This document shows, piece by piece, positions 18,032-25,948 of a DNA stretch of 64,000 bases (positions are counted from its first letter, which is position 1; each line of letters opens with the position of its first letter). The DNA is from Aquibacillus albus. Its GTDB lineage: Bacteria; Bacillota; Bacilli; Bacillales; Amphibacillaceae. A model generated the notes under the pieces. It was not told where the DNA came from. It searched no databases and saw only the letters and a list, made by a program, of their open reading frames with translations. A program made the position numbers and the translations under genes. Location of the stretch: assembly GCF_016908325.1 (NCBI RefSeq), contig NZ_JAFBDR010000007.1, positions 108,915 to 172,914 of the forward strand. The letters run 5' to 3'.

Positions 18032-18529
18032 TTATTTAATTTTCAACCGTAAATTGGGACTGGTCTTTTTCCTTGAACGATTTTCTTTCCAATCATCTAA
18101 ATCGGATGAGCAGTTCGGACATTTTATCGCTTTTGACGGTATAGCCGTTTTACAATAAGGGCATTCTTTTTTTGTCATAGCATCCATTGGGTGTTGATCC
18201 GGTTTCTTCCACCGATTCATTTGTCTAATGACGAGAAATATAACAAATACAATAATAAGAAAGCGAATAAATGATGTAATGAATAACCCATAGTTTATTG
18301 TTGCTGCACCAGCTTCCTGTGCTTCCGATAAAGAAGTGTAGTGACCCCCACCTAACGTAATAAATAAGTTAGAAAAGTTCATTTTAGCCAGAAATACCCC
18401 TACTGGTGGCAACAACATATCAGTAACTAATGAGTCGATAAGGCTGCTGAACGCAGCACCTAATACAATACCGATTCCAACCTCTGCCGCACTGCCTTTA
18501 AGAATAAACTGTTTGAACTCACGTATTAT
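18032..18529 (-). CDS. mscL: Large-conductance mechanosensitive channel MscL with zinc-ribbon tail
   Basis: The MscL reading frame starts with REFKQFILKGSAAEVGIGIV and the first transmembrane helix (GIVLGAAFSSLIDSLVTDMLLPPVG). The second helix is FLIIVFVIFLVIRQMNR. MscL opens under membrane tension and vents solutes on hypo-osmotic shock. Oddities: the first in-frame ATG (18418) lies after helix 1, and no NTG start exists upstream before a TGA at 18542-18544. The likely start is ATA at 18529, well placed after TGAGGA. Instead of the usual C-terminal helix there is a zinc ribbon, CPYC...CPNC, then a basic tail. It is either a non-AUG start or a start-codon mutation. Confidence 0.8.
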   Translation of the reverse strand: MIREFKQFILKGSAAEVGIGIVLGAAFSSLIDSLVTDMLLPPVGVFLAKMNFSNLFITLGGGHYTSLSEAQEAGAATINYGLFITSFIRFLIIVFVIFLVIRQMNRWKKPDQHPMDAMTKKECPYCKTAIPSKAIKCPNCSSDLDDWKENRSRKKTSPNLRLKIK

Positions 18530-18689
18530 GCCGATTTTTCCTCATTCCTTTTTAAAATATAATCTTTATTTTTAGACACTACCCATTTATCATTTAATTG
18601 CTATATACTATGTCTATATTAGACATGCTATGATTAATTAGTACTGATAATTATGGATAATGAATGAGATCAGCTGGGGAGGTAATCAC

Positions 18690-19121
18690 ATGAAAAAAGA
18701 TGTAGGGGATTATCTACAAGAAGGTATATATGGAGCAAAAGAAGTCAATCCATCAGAAAGAAAACTGTACTTGGGATCGCTACGCGAGAGAGTTATTTTG
18801 GCTTTGACAAAAGGACAGGTCATGAAATCAAAAGGACTAAAAGAATTAAATCAATGTATGAGAGAGAACAAAAGGGCAAAAATTTTATTCAATGGATCGA
18901 TTCACTTTCGATATTTTAAAAAATATAAAAAGCTTGCAAATAAGCATAATATACGATATACATCTGTAGATAATAATAACGCTTATTCAAAATATGGGTT
19001 AATTTTCACTTATGACCATGCCATTGATAAAGAAAATATCTTATTGGAGGAAACAAACCATTCTGGGTTTGACAAAAAAGAAAAAACTCCATTTTTCAAG
19101 AGATTTTTTCAGTGGAAATAA
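18690..19121 (+). CDS. YueI family protein (DUF1694)
   Basis: A 143-residue protein from the ATG at 18690, chosen because GGGGAGG lies directly upstream; an ATG 30 bases earlier has no ribosome site. The conserved DYLQEGIYGAKEVNPSERKLYLGSLRERV and a C-terminal basic tail match the YueI family (B. subtilis YueI, 132 residues), a soluble protein of unknown function with a ribosomal L7Ae-like flavour in VILALTKGQV...KILFNG. The last 25 residues are lysine/phenylalanine-rich. No terminator is visible directly after it. Confidence 0.85.
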   Translation: MKKDVGDYLQEGIYGAKEVNPSERKLYLGSLRERVILALTKGQVMKSKGLKELNQCMRENKRAKILFNGSIHFRYFKKYKKLANKHNIRYTSVDNNNAYSKYGLIFTYDHAIDKENILLEETNHSGFDKKEKTPFFKRFFQWK

Positions 19122-19186
19122 TATTGAAGCAACAGCGGGCTACCTTGTGATTTATTTTCTACCTATTTAAACGCGCTCATTAATAA

Positions 19187-19245
19187 AAAGAGCACCTTTC
19201 AAAAGTAACAGGTTCACTTTTGGGAGGGAAAATCTAAATTGACAG
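19187..19245 (+). repeat. Left copy of a ~55-bp inverted repeat
   Basis: Reads AATAAAAAGAGCACC, then AACAGGTTCACTTTTGGGAG and GAAAA. The reverse complement of 23736-23793 has the same string with only scattered differences, so the two copies face each other across 4.5 kb. Either ends of an old mobile element or members of a dispersed repeat. The gap 19122-19509 also holds an AATTAGCATAC at about 19296 that recurs next to the right copy, and the terminator at 19307. Confidence 0.6.
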
Positions 19246-19306
19246 GTGAAATAGCAGTGCATTTAGCGTTCCAATCCTAAAAATATTATCACTTAAATTA
19301 GCATAC

Positions 19307-19339
19307 AAAAACGCACAGAAACTAAAATCTGTGCGTTTT
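19307..19339. terminator. Bidirectional terminator-like hairpin
   Basis: AAAACGCACAGA/TCTGTGCGTTTT, perfect 12-bp stem, T run on both strands. It lies between yueI and the leftward gene at 19510. Confidence 0.8.
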
Positions 19340-19509
19340 TACTCATATTTTCTTTCCTTATTGAACTAATGCTTCTATAGTTAAATAAGGATGATTAAAA
19401 ATTTACTGAACAGTATCTTTGTACTGCGCAACAAAGGAAGCCTTTTAAAATCATTCCTTCTTCAACTAAAGCTCTCTTAGTTGAAAAGGCAGAAGTAACC
19501 TTTTAATGT

Positions 19510-19989
19510 CTAATGTCTTCTATAGTTCATTGTTAGAACAATGTGATAAATGATAAATCCTATCATTAGACCTGGTACTAAAGAAAGTATAGGTAGAATT
19601 ACTGGACCTAATACGACACCCATTATTTTTAGTTTTGTTGAAAAAATCAACCCAATAGTTATAAAAAAAGCACCAAATACAAAGGGGATATACGAATATG
19701 GATTTATTTCTCCTTCTGCATCCCTATATGCATCCCACATGGCAAACATATACAAACAAGGATAGAACATAAGCCATTGAAAATTTGTAACATCAATGGC
19801 TTTTTGTATTTCTCCAGTAAATGAATATATAATCGCTAAGTTGAAGTTACTTAGTACATTTACAAGAAATTCTAAAAGAATGAATATACTCCCTTTAAAA
19901 AACCTTCTATTTAAGAACTGACCAAAACCTGGTAATGCTATGCTCCATAATAAAGCCTCATGTTTTTTAGGTTTCTTATAGTAGCTCAC
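19510..19989 (-). CDS. Small multipass membrane protein with LPGFGQ motif
   Basis: A 159-residue protein with about four hydrophobic segments (ALLWSIALPGFGQFLNRRFFKGSIFILLEFLVNV near the N-terminus, then MFYPCLYMFAMWDAY, YIPFVFGAFFITIGLIF and VVLGPVILPILSLVPGLMIGFIIYHIVL). The LPGxGQxxNxxxxKG turn after a first short hydrophobic stretch, and a later WDAYRDA, is shared with TM2/DUF5683-like small membrane proteins. Function unknown. It starts 10 bases after the DUF3231 gene, so the two form an operon. Confidence 0.65.
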   Translation of the reverse strand: MSYYKKPKKHEALLWSIALPGFGQFLNRRFFKGSIFILLEFLVNVLSNFNLAIIYSFTGEIQKAIDVTNFQWLMFYPCLYMFAMWDAYRDAEGEINPYSYIPFVFGAFFITIGLIFSTKLKIMGVVLGPVILPILSLVPGLMIGFIIYHIVLTMNYRRH

Positions 19990-19999
19990 CCAATATCAC

Positions 20000-21007
20000 T
20001 CAATTCATCTTTTGTTTACGGTCCTCCATTTGAGGTGGCTCTTCCATCCAACCATTTTTAATCATGATTTTCGCTCCCTTATGAGCATATTCAAAAATAT
20101 CTTTCATAAAAATCGTATTTTTTGCGGGCAAGTCATTTCGTAAACTAAAAGCAGTTCCGAGTGAATTGCTTCCCATTGAAAAACTACAAAAAAGACTTGT
20201 ACAATACATCATTAGCTTATCAGAAAATGGAGCCACTGTTGAATTAGTCGCATTCCCTCCTGGGGTTTGAGGAATTGAAAGGTTTGTTTGAATCATGACT
20301 TCACTTATTTCTTTTATAATACTTTTAGCAATCTCTGCACCTTCATTAAAGAACTTTTTCACCTCAGTATCATTAGCACACTGACCAAAACCTAAGATCA
20401 TCTGCAATCCTGAAAGATTTGATTCAATAGCTTTATGAAGGTGAGCGACCTCTACCGTATTCAATGTTCTTTTTTGACTAAATGGATTGAGAGCTATCCC
20501 ACCTAAATAACTATTATTTTTAATAAACTCAACTGATTTTGGCATCGATACATAAGGTGTTCTAACAAGTAATCCTTTTTCTAACAAATATTGAGAGCAA
20601 ATCCTGAAATACTTTTGGGTGAGAGCAGTAAGGTCTTCAAAAAGCATGTTTATATCTTCTCGAAACGTCATTGTTAAATTTAATGAATGTAAACCCATAC
20701 TGATTTCTTTTAAAAGGCGAACCAACATAATGTCAAAACCATTATCATATAGTTTCGGGACATCTTTATTTACATCTTGTGCTGTATATCCAACTGGTAT
20801 AGCAGCACCTTCCTGTTCAAATATCTGAACTATTTTGCCAACATATATTTCAAGATCTTCATGCAAATCAGTCATAATACCCTTGGCTTTTTCATCATCT
20901 GCTTTCGCTATAAAATACTCTAACATTCGTAAAATCATTGTTTTTTCTTGATAGGTAAGCCATAACGTTCCTAATTCTGATGATGTAATTGATGCTTTTT
21001 CTGGCAT
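20000..21007 (-). CDS. DUF3231 protein
   Basis: A 335-residue soluble, largely helical protein. Two related halves can be seen (roughly 1-165 and 170-325), each with an opening of the type LTxxExxxLWLTYQEKTM / TVEVAHLHKAIESNLSG and a buried helical core. This layout is that of DUF3231 proteins, common in spore-forming Bacilli, ferritin-like in pattern and sometimes compared with spore-coat CotF. GGGAGGGTTAAT precedes the ATG. Function unknown. It lies with 19510 inside the inverted-repeat-flanked block, so it may be cargo. Confidence 0.8.
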   Translation of the reverse strand: MPEKASITSSELGTLWLTYQEKTMILRMLEYFIAKADDEKAKGIMTDLHEDLEIYVGKIVQIFEQEGAAIPVGYTAQDVNKDVPKLYDNGFDIMLVRLLKEISMGLHSLNLTMTFREDINMLFEDLTALTQKYFRICSQYLLEKGLLVRTPYVSMPKSVEFIKNNSYLGGIALNPFSQKRTLNTVEVAHLHKAIESNLSGLQMILGFGQCANDTEVKKFFNEGAEIAKSIIKEISEVMIQTNLSIPQTPGGNATNSTVAPFSDKLMMYCTSLFCSFSMGSNSLGTAFSLRNDLPAKNTIFMKDIFEYAHKGAKIMIKNGWMEEPPQMEDRKQKMN

Positions 21008-21283
21008 AATTAACCCTCCCTAAAATGATTATTTTTAGGTCGTGTAAGTTATGGAAGATTTATACTATTGATACTCTTATTGAAAAATAATCTACCTCTT
21101 TTAGCTTCAGTACATTCTTTCACAAAGTCATCTAAAACAGAAATTGTTTATTACGCAGCAGTCTACTACGAAGTAGAGAATGACGGTTCTTATTCCACAT
21201 TAGGATGCTCGTTAGTTAAAGAACATAATTTTTAAAATCTTTTAATTAATTTCAACAAAAAAACCCAAAACCTCTATAAAAAG

Positions 21284-21317
21284 AGATAACCCAAGTACAA
21301 TATTGCGAGGGTTATCT
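21284..21317 (-). terminator. Terminator of the transposase operon
   Basis: AGATAACCC/GGGTTATCT 9-bp stem whose left arm (leftward reading) contains the transposase stop codon; CTTTTT follows. Upstream 21008-21283 has no supported gene. Confidence 0.8.
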
Positions 21318-22679
21318 TAAATAAATAATATCATTAAGGCTAAATTCTTTTTCAGTAAGCCCAAGTCGCTGTGCTGGTGTAGCAATAATCTCGCTCTTGC
21401 CGTTCTTTGTTTTAAACGGAACACAAAAGTTGTAGAACGTTCTCAAGATGGTTAAGGACATTTGGGCATATTTAGGATTAAAGTTTGAGTAAATATAACT
21501 TTTACCGTCTCCACGAGCTGTCATTAAAGGTCTTTCAAGGATAGAGAGTCTTCTACGAATGTTTTGGATAAACGTATTTACGGCATTATCGTTCACATTT
21601 AAGATCATATTAGCGACTTCATTTGGTTCCAAGGAGGACAAATTTGTGGTGCAATCAACTTGTCGAAACCCTCTATCGGGTGTAGCCAAAGGATGTTGAA
21701 TAGGATTATCACCATAGATGTTATAAGAATTTGCTTTAGTAGTTACTTCCTTGTGAAACTTATGGGTTTTAAACTTCTCGGTGAGATAACGAAATGCCAA
21801 TCGTTTAAGGGACCTTGTAGCGTGACCATTCCACAATCCCCAATCGAGTAGTTCTTTTTGGGCTTCTTTGAATTCTTCATACGCTTGTCTGCGAGTTTTA
21901 GCCTTATCTGTTTGACATAAGAAATGATGTGCATCGGTCAGTTGAAATTCCTTCGAGAAAACACGATAACAAGCCGTCATAAGTGAATGATCGTTGTCGG
22001 TCACAAAACGCCACTCTGAAGCTTTTACAAGCTTTTTAATAAGCCAAAACTGTGCCATAGCCGTATAAGTTGAATTAACGTGTAATCCTTGTATGTATTT
22101 ATCCCGACGGCTAATCTCTGCAAGTTCTCGTTTATACTCTTCCTTAGCCTGGGTATCATTCTCAGAAGGCAGCTGCGGATAGTGAGAGAAACGCAATCTC
22201 GCGTGACGTTTAGCAAATTCGTTTAAGTGATCGTCTTTGAATAAACGGGTATCTAAATCCAGGTCATCTAAAGAAGCGTTCCAATCATAAGCAACATCCG
22301 AACGAAATACAAAACGTGAAAAAACATCAGCAGTGATCACAACATTAGTTGGAAAATGGAGATCTTCTAATTCACCATATCCACCTCCACCCATGCCTTT
22401 CCGTCGGACATTATTTAGAAGGTAGGTCATTTTGTCTGTATTTAACCACATTTCTTTAAAGGACATTTCCTTTAAAGGTCTCGTTTCGTGAATTTCTAAG
22501 AATTCCAGGCAATGGCGGTACAGCCACTCAAGATTTTTGTAATAGGTACCGTTCGCTATGCCTAATATCTCACAGGTCCGCTTAACAGGTGTTCGGTTAA
22601 GGATAAGCTTAGCAAAACTAGGAACAATTTCATTTCGTTTTTGATGGTAAACAACCGATTGCTTGGTTGTTGGCATCAA
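21312..22679 (-). CDS. DDE-like transposase, C-terminal part (after in-frame TAG)
   Basis: A 455-residue frame. The N-terminus (TPVKRTCEILGIANGTYYKNLEWLYRHC) is a helix-turn-helix. The middle looks like a DDE catalytic core: NVVITADVFSRFVF has the first aspartate and WRFVTDNDHSLMTACYRVF the second. The C-terminus TPAQRLGLTEKEFSL is a pattern seen at the end of several IS transposases. A TTG 5 codons after the TAG at 22692-22694 is the only start, without a ribosome site. It is in the same frame as the upstream segment, so this is the second part of one interrupted transposase of about 650 residues. The IS family is not identified. Confidence 0.7.
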   Translation of the reverse strand: MMPTTKQSVVYHQKRNEIVPSFAKLILNRTPVKRTCEILGIANGTYYKNLEWLYRHCLEFLEIHETRPLKEMSFKEMWLNTDKMTYLLNNVRRKGMGGGGYGELEDLHFPTNVVITADVFSRFVFRSDVAYDWNASLDDLDLDTRLFKDDHLNEFAKRHARLRFSHYPQLPSENDTQAKEEYKRELAEISRRDKYIQGLHVNSTYTAMAQFWLIKKLVKASEWRFVTDNDHSLMTACYRVFSKEFQLTDAHHFLCQTDKAKTRRQAYEEFKEAQKELLDWGLWNGHATRSLKRLAFRYLTEKFKTHKFHKEVTTKANSYNIYGDNPIQHPLATPDRGFRQVDCTTNLSSLEPNEVANMILNVNDNAVNTFIQNIRRRLSILERPLMTARGDGKSYIYSNFNPKYAQMSLTILRTFYNFCVPFKTKNGKSEIIATPAQRLGLTEKEFSLNDIIYLR

Positions 22680-22691
22680 ATTCGTTTTTTT

Positions 22692-23264
22692 CTAACAACT
22701 TTTACATTGCAAAACCGGTGCCCCGACTTTGCTTTTTCCTTGTTTGTAAAATGATTTTGGATCGCTAAAAGGTGTGAGCTCCTCTAATATACATCCCTCC
22801 TTATGAAATTCATACTCAGGTTCAATATTTTTTACAAATTCAATTTTAACTAGCCTCGAAATTTCCTCTGCAACTGACCAATTCGAAAATGGTCTTGTAT
22901 GGCAACCTAATGTCATTCCGTAATTAGGATTAACGGGGTCAGAGTTACAATATATGGTTTTTGATTTCCCAGATCCGCTTAGTTTATATCGACTTGGTTT
23001 GCCTTTAGTTTCGTATTTCAATTGATCTAAACCAAACGATTTACAGTAAGGGTTTGTACAAAAATTCATTTGGATGTGATAGGTTTTATCGCCCCAAATA
23101 ATATGAATTGGTTTAAATAAGGAATCGCTGAACTTAGTTGCAAAACGTTTGGGGTTCATAAGGGGATACTGTATTACCCTTTCTTTGATTTCGTTGTCTG
23201 AGATTGGAATAGGAACTTCAACAATTGAATCATCTGCAGTCGCCAAACGTTTAAGCTGTGCCAT
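22692..23264 (-). CDS. Zinc-finger N-terminal part of the interrupted transposase
   Basis: 190 residues from the ATG at 23264, preceded by GAAGGAAA. It contains CTNPYC and, at its very end, CKSC followed by a TAG. In the same frame the sequence continues KKTNLMPTTKQSVVYHQKR, the usual context after a CxxC zinc knuckle in IS transposases. The stop thus falls inside or just after the metal-binding knuckle. A sense-to-stop mutation (for example AAG to TAG) or recoding would both explain it. It overlaps the upstream small gene by 14 bases, so translation is coupled. Confidence 0.65.
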   Translation of the reverse strand: MAQLKRLATADDSIVEVPIPISDNEIKERVIQYPLMNPKRFATKFSDSLFKPIHIIWGDKTYHIQMNFCTNPYCKSFGLDQLKYETKGKPSRYKLSGSGKSKTIYCNSDPVNPNYGMTLGCHTRPFSNWSVAEEISRLVKIEFVKNIEPEYEFHKEGCILEELTPFSDPKSFYKQGKSKVGAPVLQCKSC

Positions 23265-23505
23265 TTTCCTTCGCCACCTTATCTTCAATTTCTAATTGTT
23301 TAACAATTCGTTTGTTATTTCGACGACTTTCTATCCATTCAATAAACTTTTTATCTTCTAAGAGGTTGGATAAGAAAACCTCGACAACTTCACTCTCGCT
23401 GTATTCAGTGTACTCCGAATAATATTTAACAGTTGATCGGACCTTTTCGGAGATTTCCCAATCAACCTTTTCCGCATTTTTATTCTTGGGTTTAATAAAC
23501 TGCAA
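23251..23505 (-). CDS. Small ribbon-helix-helix-like regulator of the element
   Basis: An 84-residue charged protein: KVDWEISEKVRSTVKYYSEYTEYSESEVVEVFLSNLL looks like a beta strand followed by two helices, the ribbon-helix-helix pattern of small DNA-binding repressors. A lysine/arginine-rich C-terminus follows. The start is TTG after GAGAGGTGAT. It is the first gene of the element and lies next to the TTAGCAY repeat cluster, which would be its natural binding site. The fold assignment is by pattern only. Confidence 0.55.
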   Translation of the reverse strand: MQFIKPKNKNAEKVDWEISEKVRSTVKYYSEYTEYSESEVVEVFLSNLLEDKKFIEWIESRRNNKRIVKQLEIEDKVAKENGTA

Positions 23506-23538
23506 TTAAATCACCTCTCTAACCCTAGTATTGCCAAA

Positions 23539-23646
23539 TTAGCACTGTTATCAACATACAAATTAACATAAAAATTAGCACATCCGTTAGCATAAGTACA
23601 AAATTTATTGTACCTATGCTAATTAATGTGCTAAATAGTATGCTAA
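23539..23646. repeat. TTAGCAY iteron cluster with a 27-bp inverted repeat
   Basis: Six TTAGCAC/TTAGCAT heptamers: three on the + strand (23539, 23575, 23587) and three inverted (23616, 23628, 23640). The arms 23575-23601 and 23608-23634 are inverted copies with four mismatches around a 6-base centre. The cluster lies in the presumed promoter of the small regulator gene. Likely operator or transposase-binding sites. Confidence 0.75.
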
Positions 23647-23689
23647 TTAGGTTGTTAAAAACTCAAAAACTTGATATATCAATAAAAAT

Positions 23690-23722
23690 AGGGATACCAA
23701 TCACTATGTGAAAAGTATCCCT
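23690..23722 (-). terminator. Terminator-like hairpin
   Basis: AGGGATAC/GTATCCCT; read leftwards it is followed by TATTTTTATT. It lies downstream of the aminotransferase gene and before the iteron cluster. Confidence 0.6.
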
Positions 23723-23735
23723 AATTAGTATGTTA

Positions 23736-23793
23736 TTTTAAGTTTTCTCTCCCAAAAGTGAACCTGTTATTTCAAAAGGAGCTCTTTTTATTT
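23736..23793 (-). repeat. Right copy of the ~55-bp inverted repeat
   Basis: Inverted relative to 19187-19245. It begins at the stop codon of the aminotransferase (its TAA is part of the outer edge), reading AATAAAAAGAGCTCC and AACAGGTTCACTTTTGGGAG leftwards. Confidence 0.6.
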
Positions 23794-24988
23794 AGACCAT
23801 AACAGTCTCATATTCGTGTTGATTAATTACCTTTACGAGCCTTTCCATTCCATCCCTAATCAAGTCTGGGGATGCATTGGTAAAGTTTAAACGCATTGTG
23901 TTCTGCTGGGGATCAGATACATAGAATGGTGTACCCGGTACAAATGCTACACCCTCTTCTACCGCAACTTCTAATAGATCCGTTGTATTGATTTGCTTAG
24001 GCATGTTAACCCAGAAAAACATACCGCCTTTAGGCGTGATATACGTTAATTCCTCGTTTTTCACACCATCTAGAAGGCCCTTCATGATATGCATTCGTTC
24101 TAAATACGTATTTCTTATCGTTTGGATATGTCCGTCCAGATCAAAGTCATTGAGTAAATGCACTAAAGCATGTTGACTTATCGAATTTGTATGCAAATCG
24201 GATGCTTGCTTTGCTTGTGCCATCAGTCGAATTATTTGATGTGGTCCTACAATCCATCCAATACGCATAGCTGGTACTACTGTTTTCGAAAAGGTACTTG
24301 TATAAAGTACAAATTTATTATCATCCATTGACGCAATCGGTGGCGGTGTTGACGACTGATCAAACTGGATATCTCCATATGGATCATCCTCAAATATAAC
24401 AACATGATATTTTCTTGCTAAATCCAACAATTTCTTACGACGATCCAGTGACCATACCTTTCCACCTGGATTTGAAAATGTTGGAACCACATAAATACAT
24501 TTTGGCTTTAAACGAGCAATTTTATCTTCTAAATCCTCTTCTATCATTCCATCATCATCTGAATCTACACCTACTACCTTCACCTCATAAGATTCAAATA
24601 CTTGAAGTGCTGCTAAGTAAGTAGGATTTTCTGTTAATACAATGTCACCTGGATTAAACATGACCCTTGCAAACAAATCGATTGCTTGTTGAGAGCCTGA
24701 AGTTACAAGGATATTATCTGGTTTACGACGAATCCCTTTTACTGCCATACGTTCAGCGAGCTGTTCTCTTAAGTCGAATACACCTTCTGTTTCTCCATAT
24801 TGTAATGCTTTATTTCCAGAACCAATCGCTTTGCTAAAAGCATCTTGCACTGCTTCAACCGGAAATAACTTTTCATCAGGTAGACCACCTGCAAAGGATA
24901 TAACATCTCCTTTATTCACTACCTTTAATATGTCTCTAACTGCAGACGACTTTAAATAACGAACACGCTGTGAAAAACCATATTTCAC
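23792..24988 (-). CDS. PLP-dependent aminotransferase (2-aminoadipate/aromatic type)
   Basis: A 398-residue fold-type-I aminotransferase: FAGGLPDEKLFP near the N-terminus, LQYGETEG, SGSQQAIDLFARV, the TFSNPGGKVW motif, the aspartate in VIFEDDPYGDI, and the PLP lysine in YTSTFSKTVVPAMRIGW. It is the stand-alone version of the MocR aminotransferase domain, as in 2-aminoadipate or multi-substrate aminotransferases; no GntR DNA-binding domain is present. Substrate not predictable. It is the neighbour of a cystine-type ABC importer and may process the imported amino acid, but 200 bases separate them. Confidence 0.88.
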   Translation of the reverse strand: MKYGFSQRVRYLKSSAVRDILKVVNKGDVISFAGGLPDEKLFPVEAVQDAFSKAIGSGNKALQYGETEGVFDLREQLAERMAVKGIRRKPDNILVTSGSQQAIDLFARVMFNPGDIVLTENPTYLAALQVFESYEVKVVGVDSDDDGMIEEDLEDKIARLKPKCIYVVPTFSNPGGKVWSLDRRKKLLDLARKYHVVIFEDDPYGDIQFDQSSTPPPIASMDDNKFVLYTSTFSKTVVPAMRIGWIVGPHQIIRLMAQAKQASDLHTNSISQHALVHLLNDFDLDGHIQTIRNTYLERMHIMKGLLDGVKNEELTYITPKGGMFFWVNMPKQINTTDLLEVAVEEGVAFVPGTPFYVSDPQQNTMRLNFTNASPDLIRDGMERLVKVINQHEYETVMV

Positions 24989-25189
24989 GATGTTCCCACC
25001 TTTTCCTATCTATTTTTATTTATTTAAATTATTATGAAAAGTCAGATATTTATTAATGTTCATATATTATAACACGAAATGTATGCTTTACAAGAGGAAG
25101 TATCCTGGTAATTTTTAAAAAAGATTAAAATTATAAAACAGGACTATAGCAGAAATTCCTCCTCTAGCCCTGTTATCTCAAATCCTTCA

Positions 25190-25936
25190 TCAAGGATTTA
25201 TAATACGCTGAATAAATTGACGTGTTCTTTCTTCTTTTGGATTTTTTAAGACTTGCTCAGGTGGCCCCTGTTCTACTACATATCCATTTTCCATAAACAA
25301 TACTATGTCAGAAACTTGTTCTGCAAATTTCAATTCATGGGTAACGATCGCCATCGTCCAACCTTCCTTCGCCAAGTCTTTAATTACTTTTAATACTTCG
25401 CCTACTAATTCTGGATCCAAAGCAGAAGTAGGTTCATCAAACAGCATTAACTCCGGCTGAATTGCTAAAGCCCGGGCAATACCTACACGTTGTTGCTGTC
25501 CCCCTGAAAGTTGATGTGGGTAAAGATCCATCTTGTCTTCTAAACCAACTTTTTGTAATAATGATTCTGCAAATGGGATTACTTCTTGTTTTGTTCTTTT
25601 TTGAACAATTATCGGTCCTTCTGTTACATTTTCCAGAGCAGTTTTATGCGGGAATAAATGATATGCTTGAAAAACCATCCCTGATTTGCGTCGCAATTCG
25701 GCAATTTTATTCTTACTTACTTTTTGCTCAAAATCAACAGTAAAACCATCTTCAAATGAAAAAACACCTTTATTCGGAATTTCTAAAGCATTTAAACAGC
25801 GTAACAGTGTTGTTTTCCCTGAACCCGACGGACCTATTATTGTAACAATATTTCCCTTTTTAATTGTTAAGTCTATATGCTTAAGTACTTCTAATTCACC
25901 GAATGCTTTTGCTAATCCTTTAACAGATAAAAACAT
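25190..25936 (-). CDS. Polar amino acid ABC transporter ATP-binding protein
   Basis: A 248-residue ATPase of the GlnQ/TcyN class: Walker A GPSGSGKTT, Q-loop MVFQAYHLFPHKTALENVTEGP, signature LSGGQQQRVGIARAL, Walker B LMLFDEPTSALDPELVGEV, H-loop VTHELKFAEQ. AAGGGGAGA precedes the ATG. It is the third gene of the binding protein-permease-ATPase operon and energises uptake of a polar amino acid. Confidence 0.94.
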   Translation of the reverse strand: MFLSVKGLAKAFGELEVLKHIDLTIKKGNIVTIIGPSGSGKTTLLRCLNALEIPNKGVFSFEDGFTVDFEQKVSKNKIAELRRKSGMVFQAYHLFPHKTALENVTEGPIIVQKRTKQEVIPFAESLLQKVGLEDKMDLYPHQLSGGQQQRVGIARALAIQPELMLFDEPTSALDPELVGEVLKVIKDLAKEGWTMAIVTHELKFAEQVSDIVLFMENGYVVEQGPPEQVLKNPKEERTRQFIQRIINP

Positions 25937-25948
25937 ACCATTCTCCCC

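Larger units (their letters stand above)
21284..23646 (-). mobile_element. Insertion-element-like unit: regulator, split transposase, iterons
   Basis: Three overlapping leftward frames (small regulator, zinc-finger segment, DDE-like segment) end in a terminator and are preceded by six TTAGCAY heptamers and a large inverted repeat. The true ends are not established. They could be the inverted repeats at 19187 and 23736, which would make the DUF3231 and membrane genes passengers, or lie closer in. No target-site duplication was found by eye. Confidence 0.5.

Noticed and set aside
19341..19509. Gene remnant between the terminator and the membrane gene
   Set aside because: It contains a CAACTAA/TTAGTTG hairpin that resembles a dispersed repeat, but no readable protein frame; not enough to call a pseudogene.
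21026..21236. Open frame of about 65 codons on the + strand
   Set aside because: No ATG/GTG start with a ribosome site, low-complexity leucine-rich beginning, no family resemblance; left unannotated.
23539..23646. CRISPR-like repeat array
   Set aside because: The repeats are only 7 bp, alternate in orientation and have irregular spacing; no cas genes nearby.
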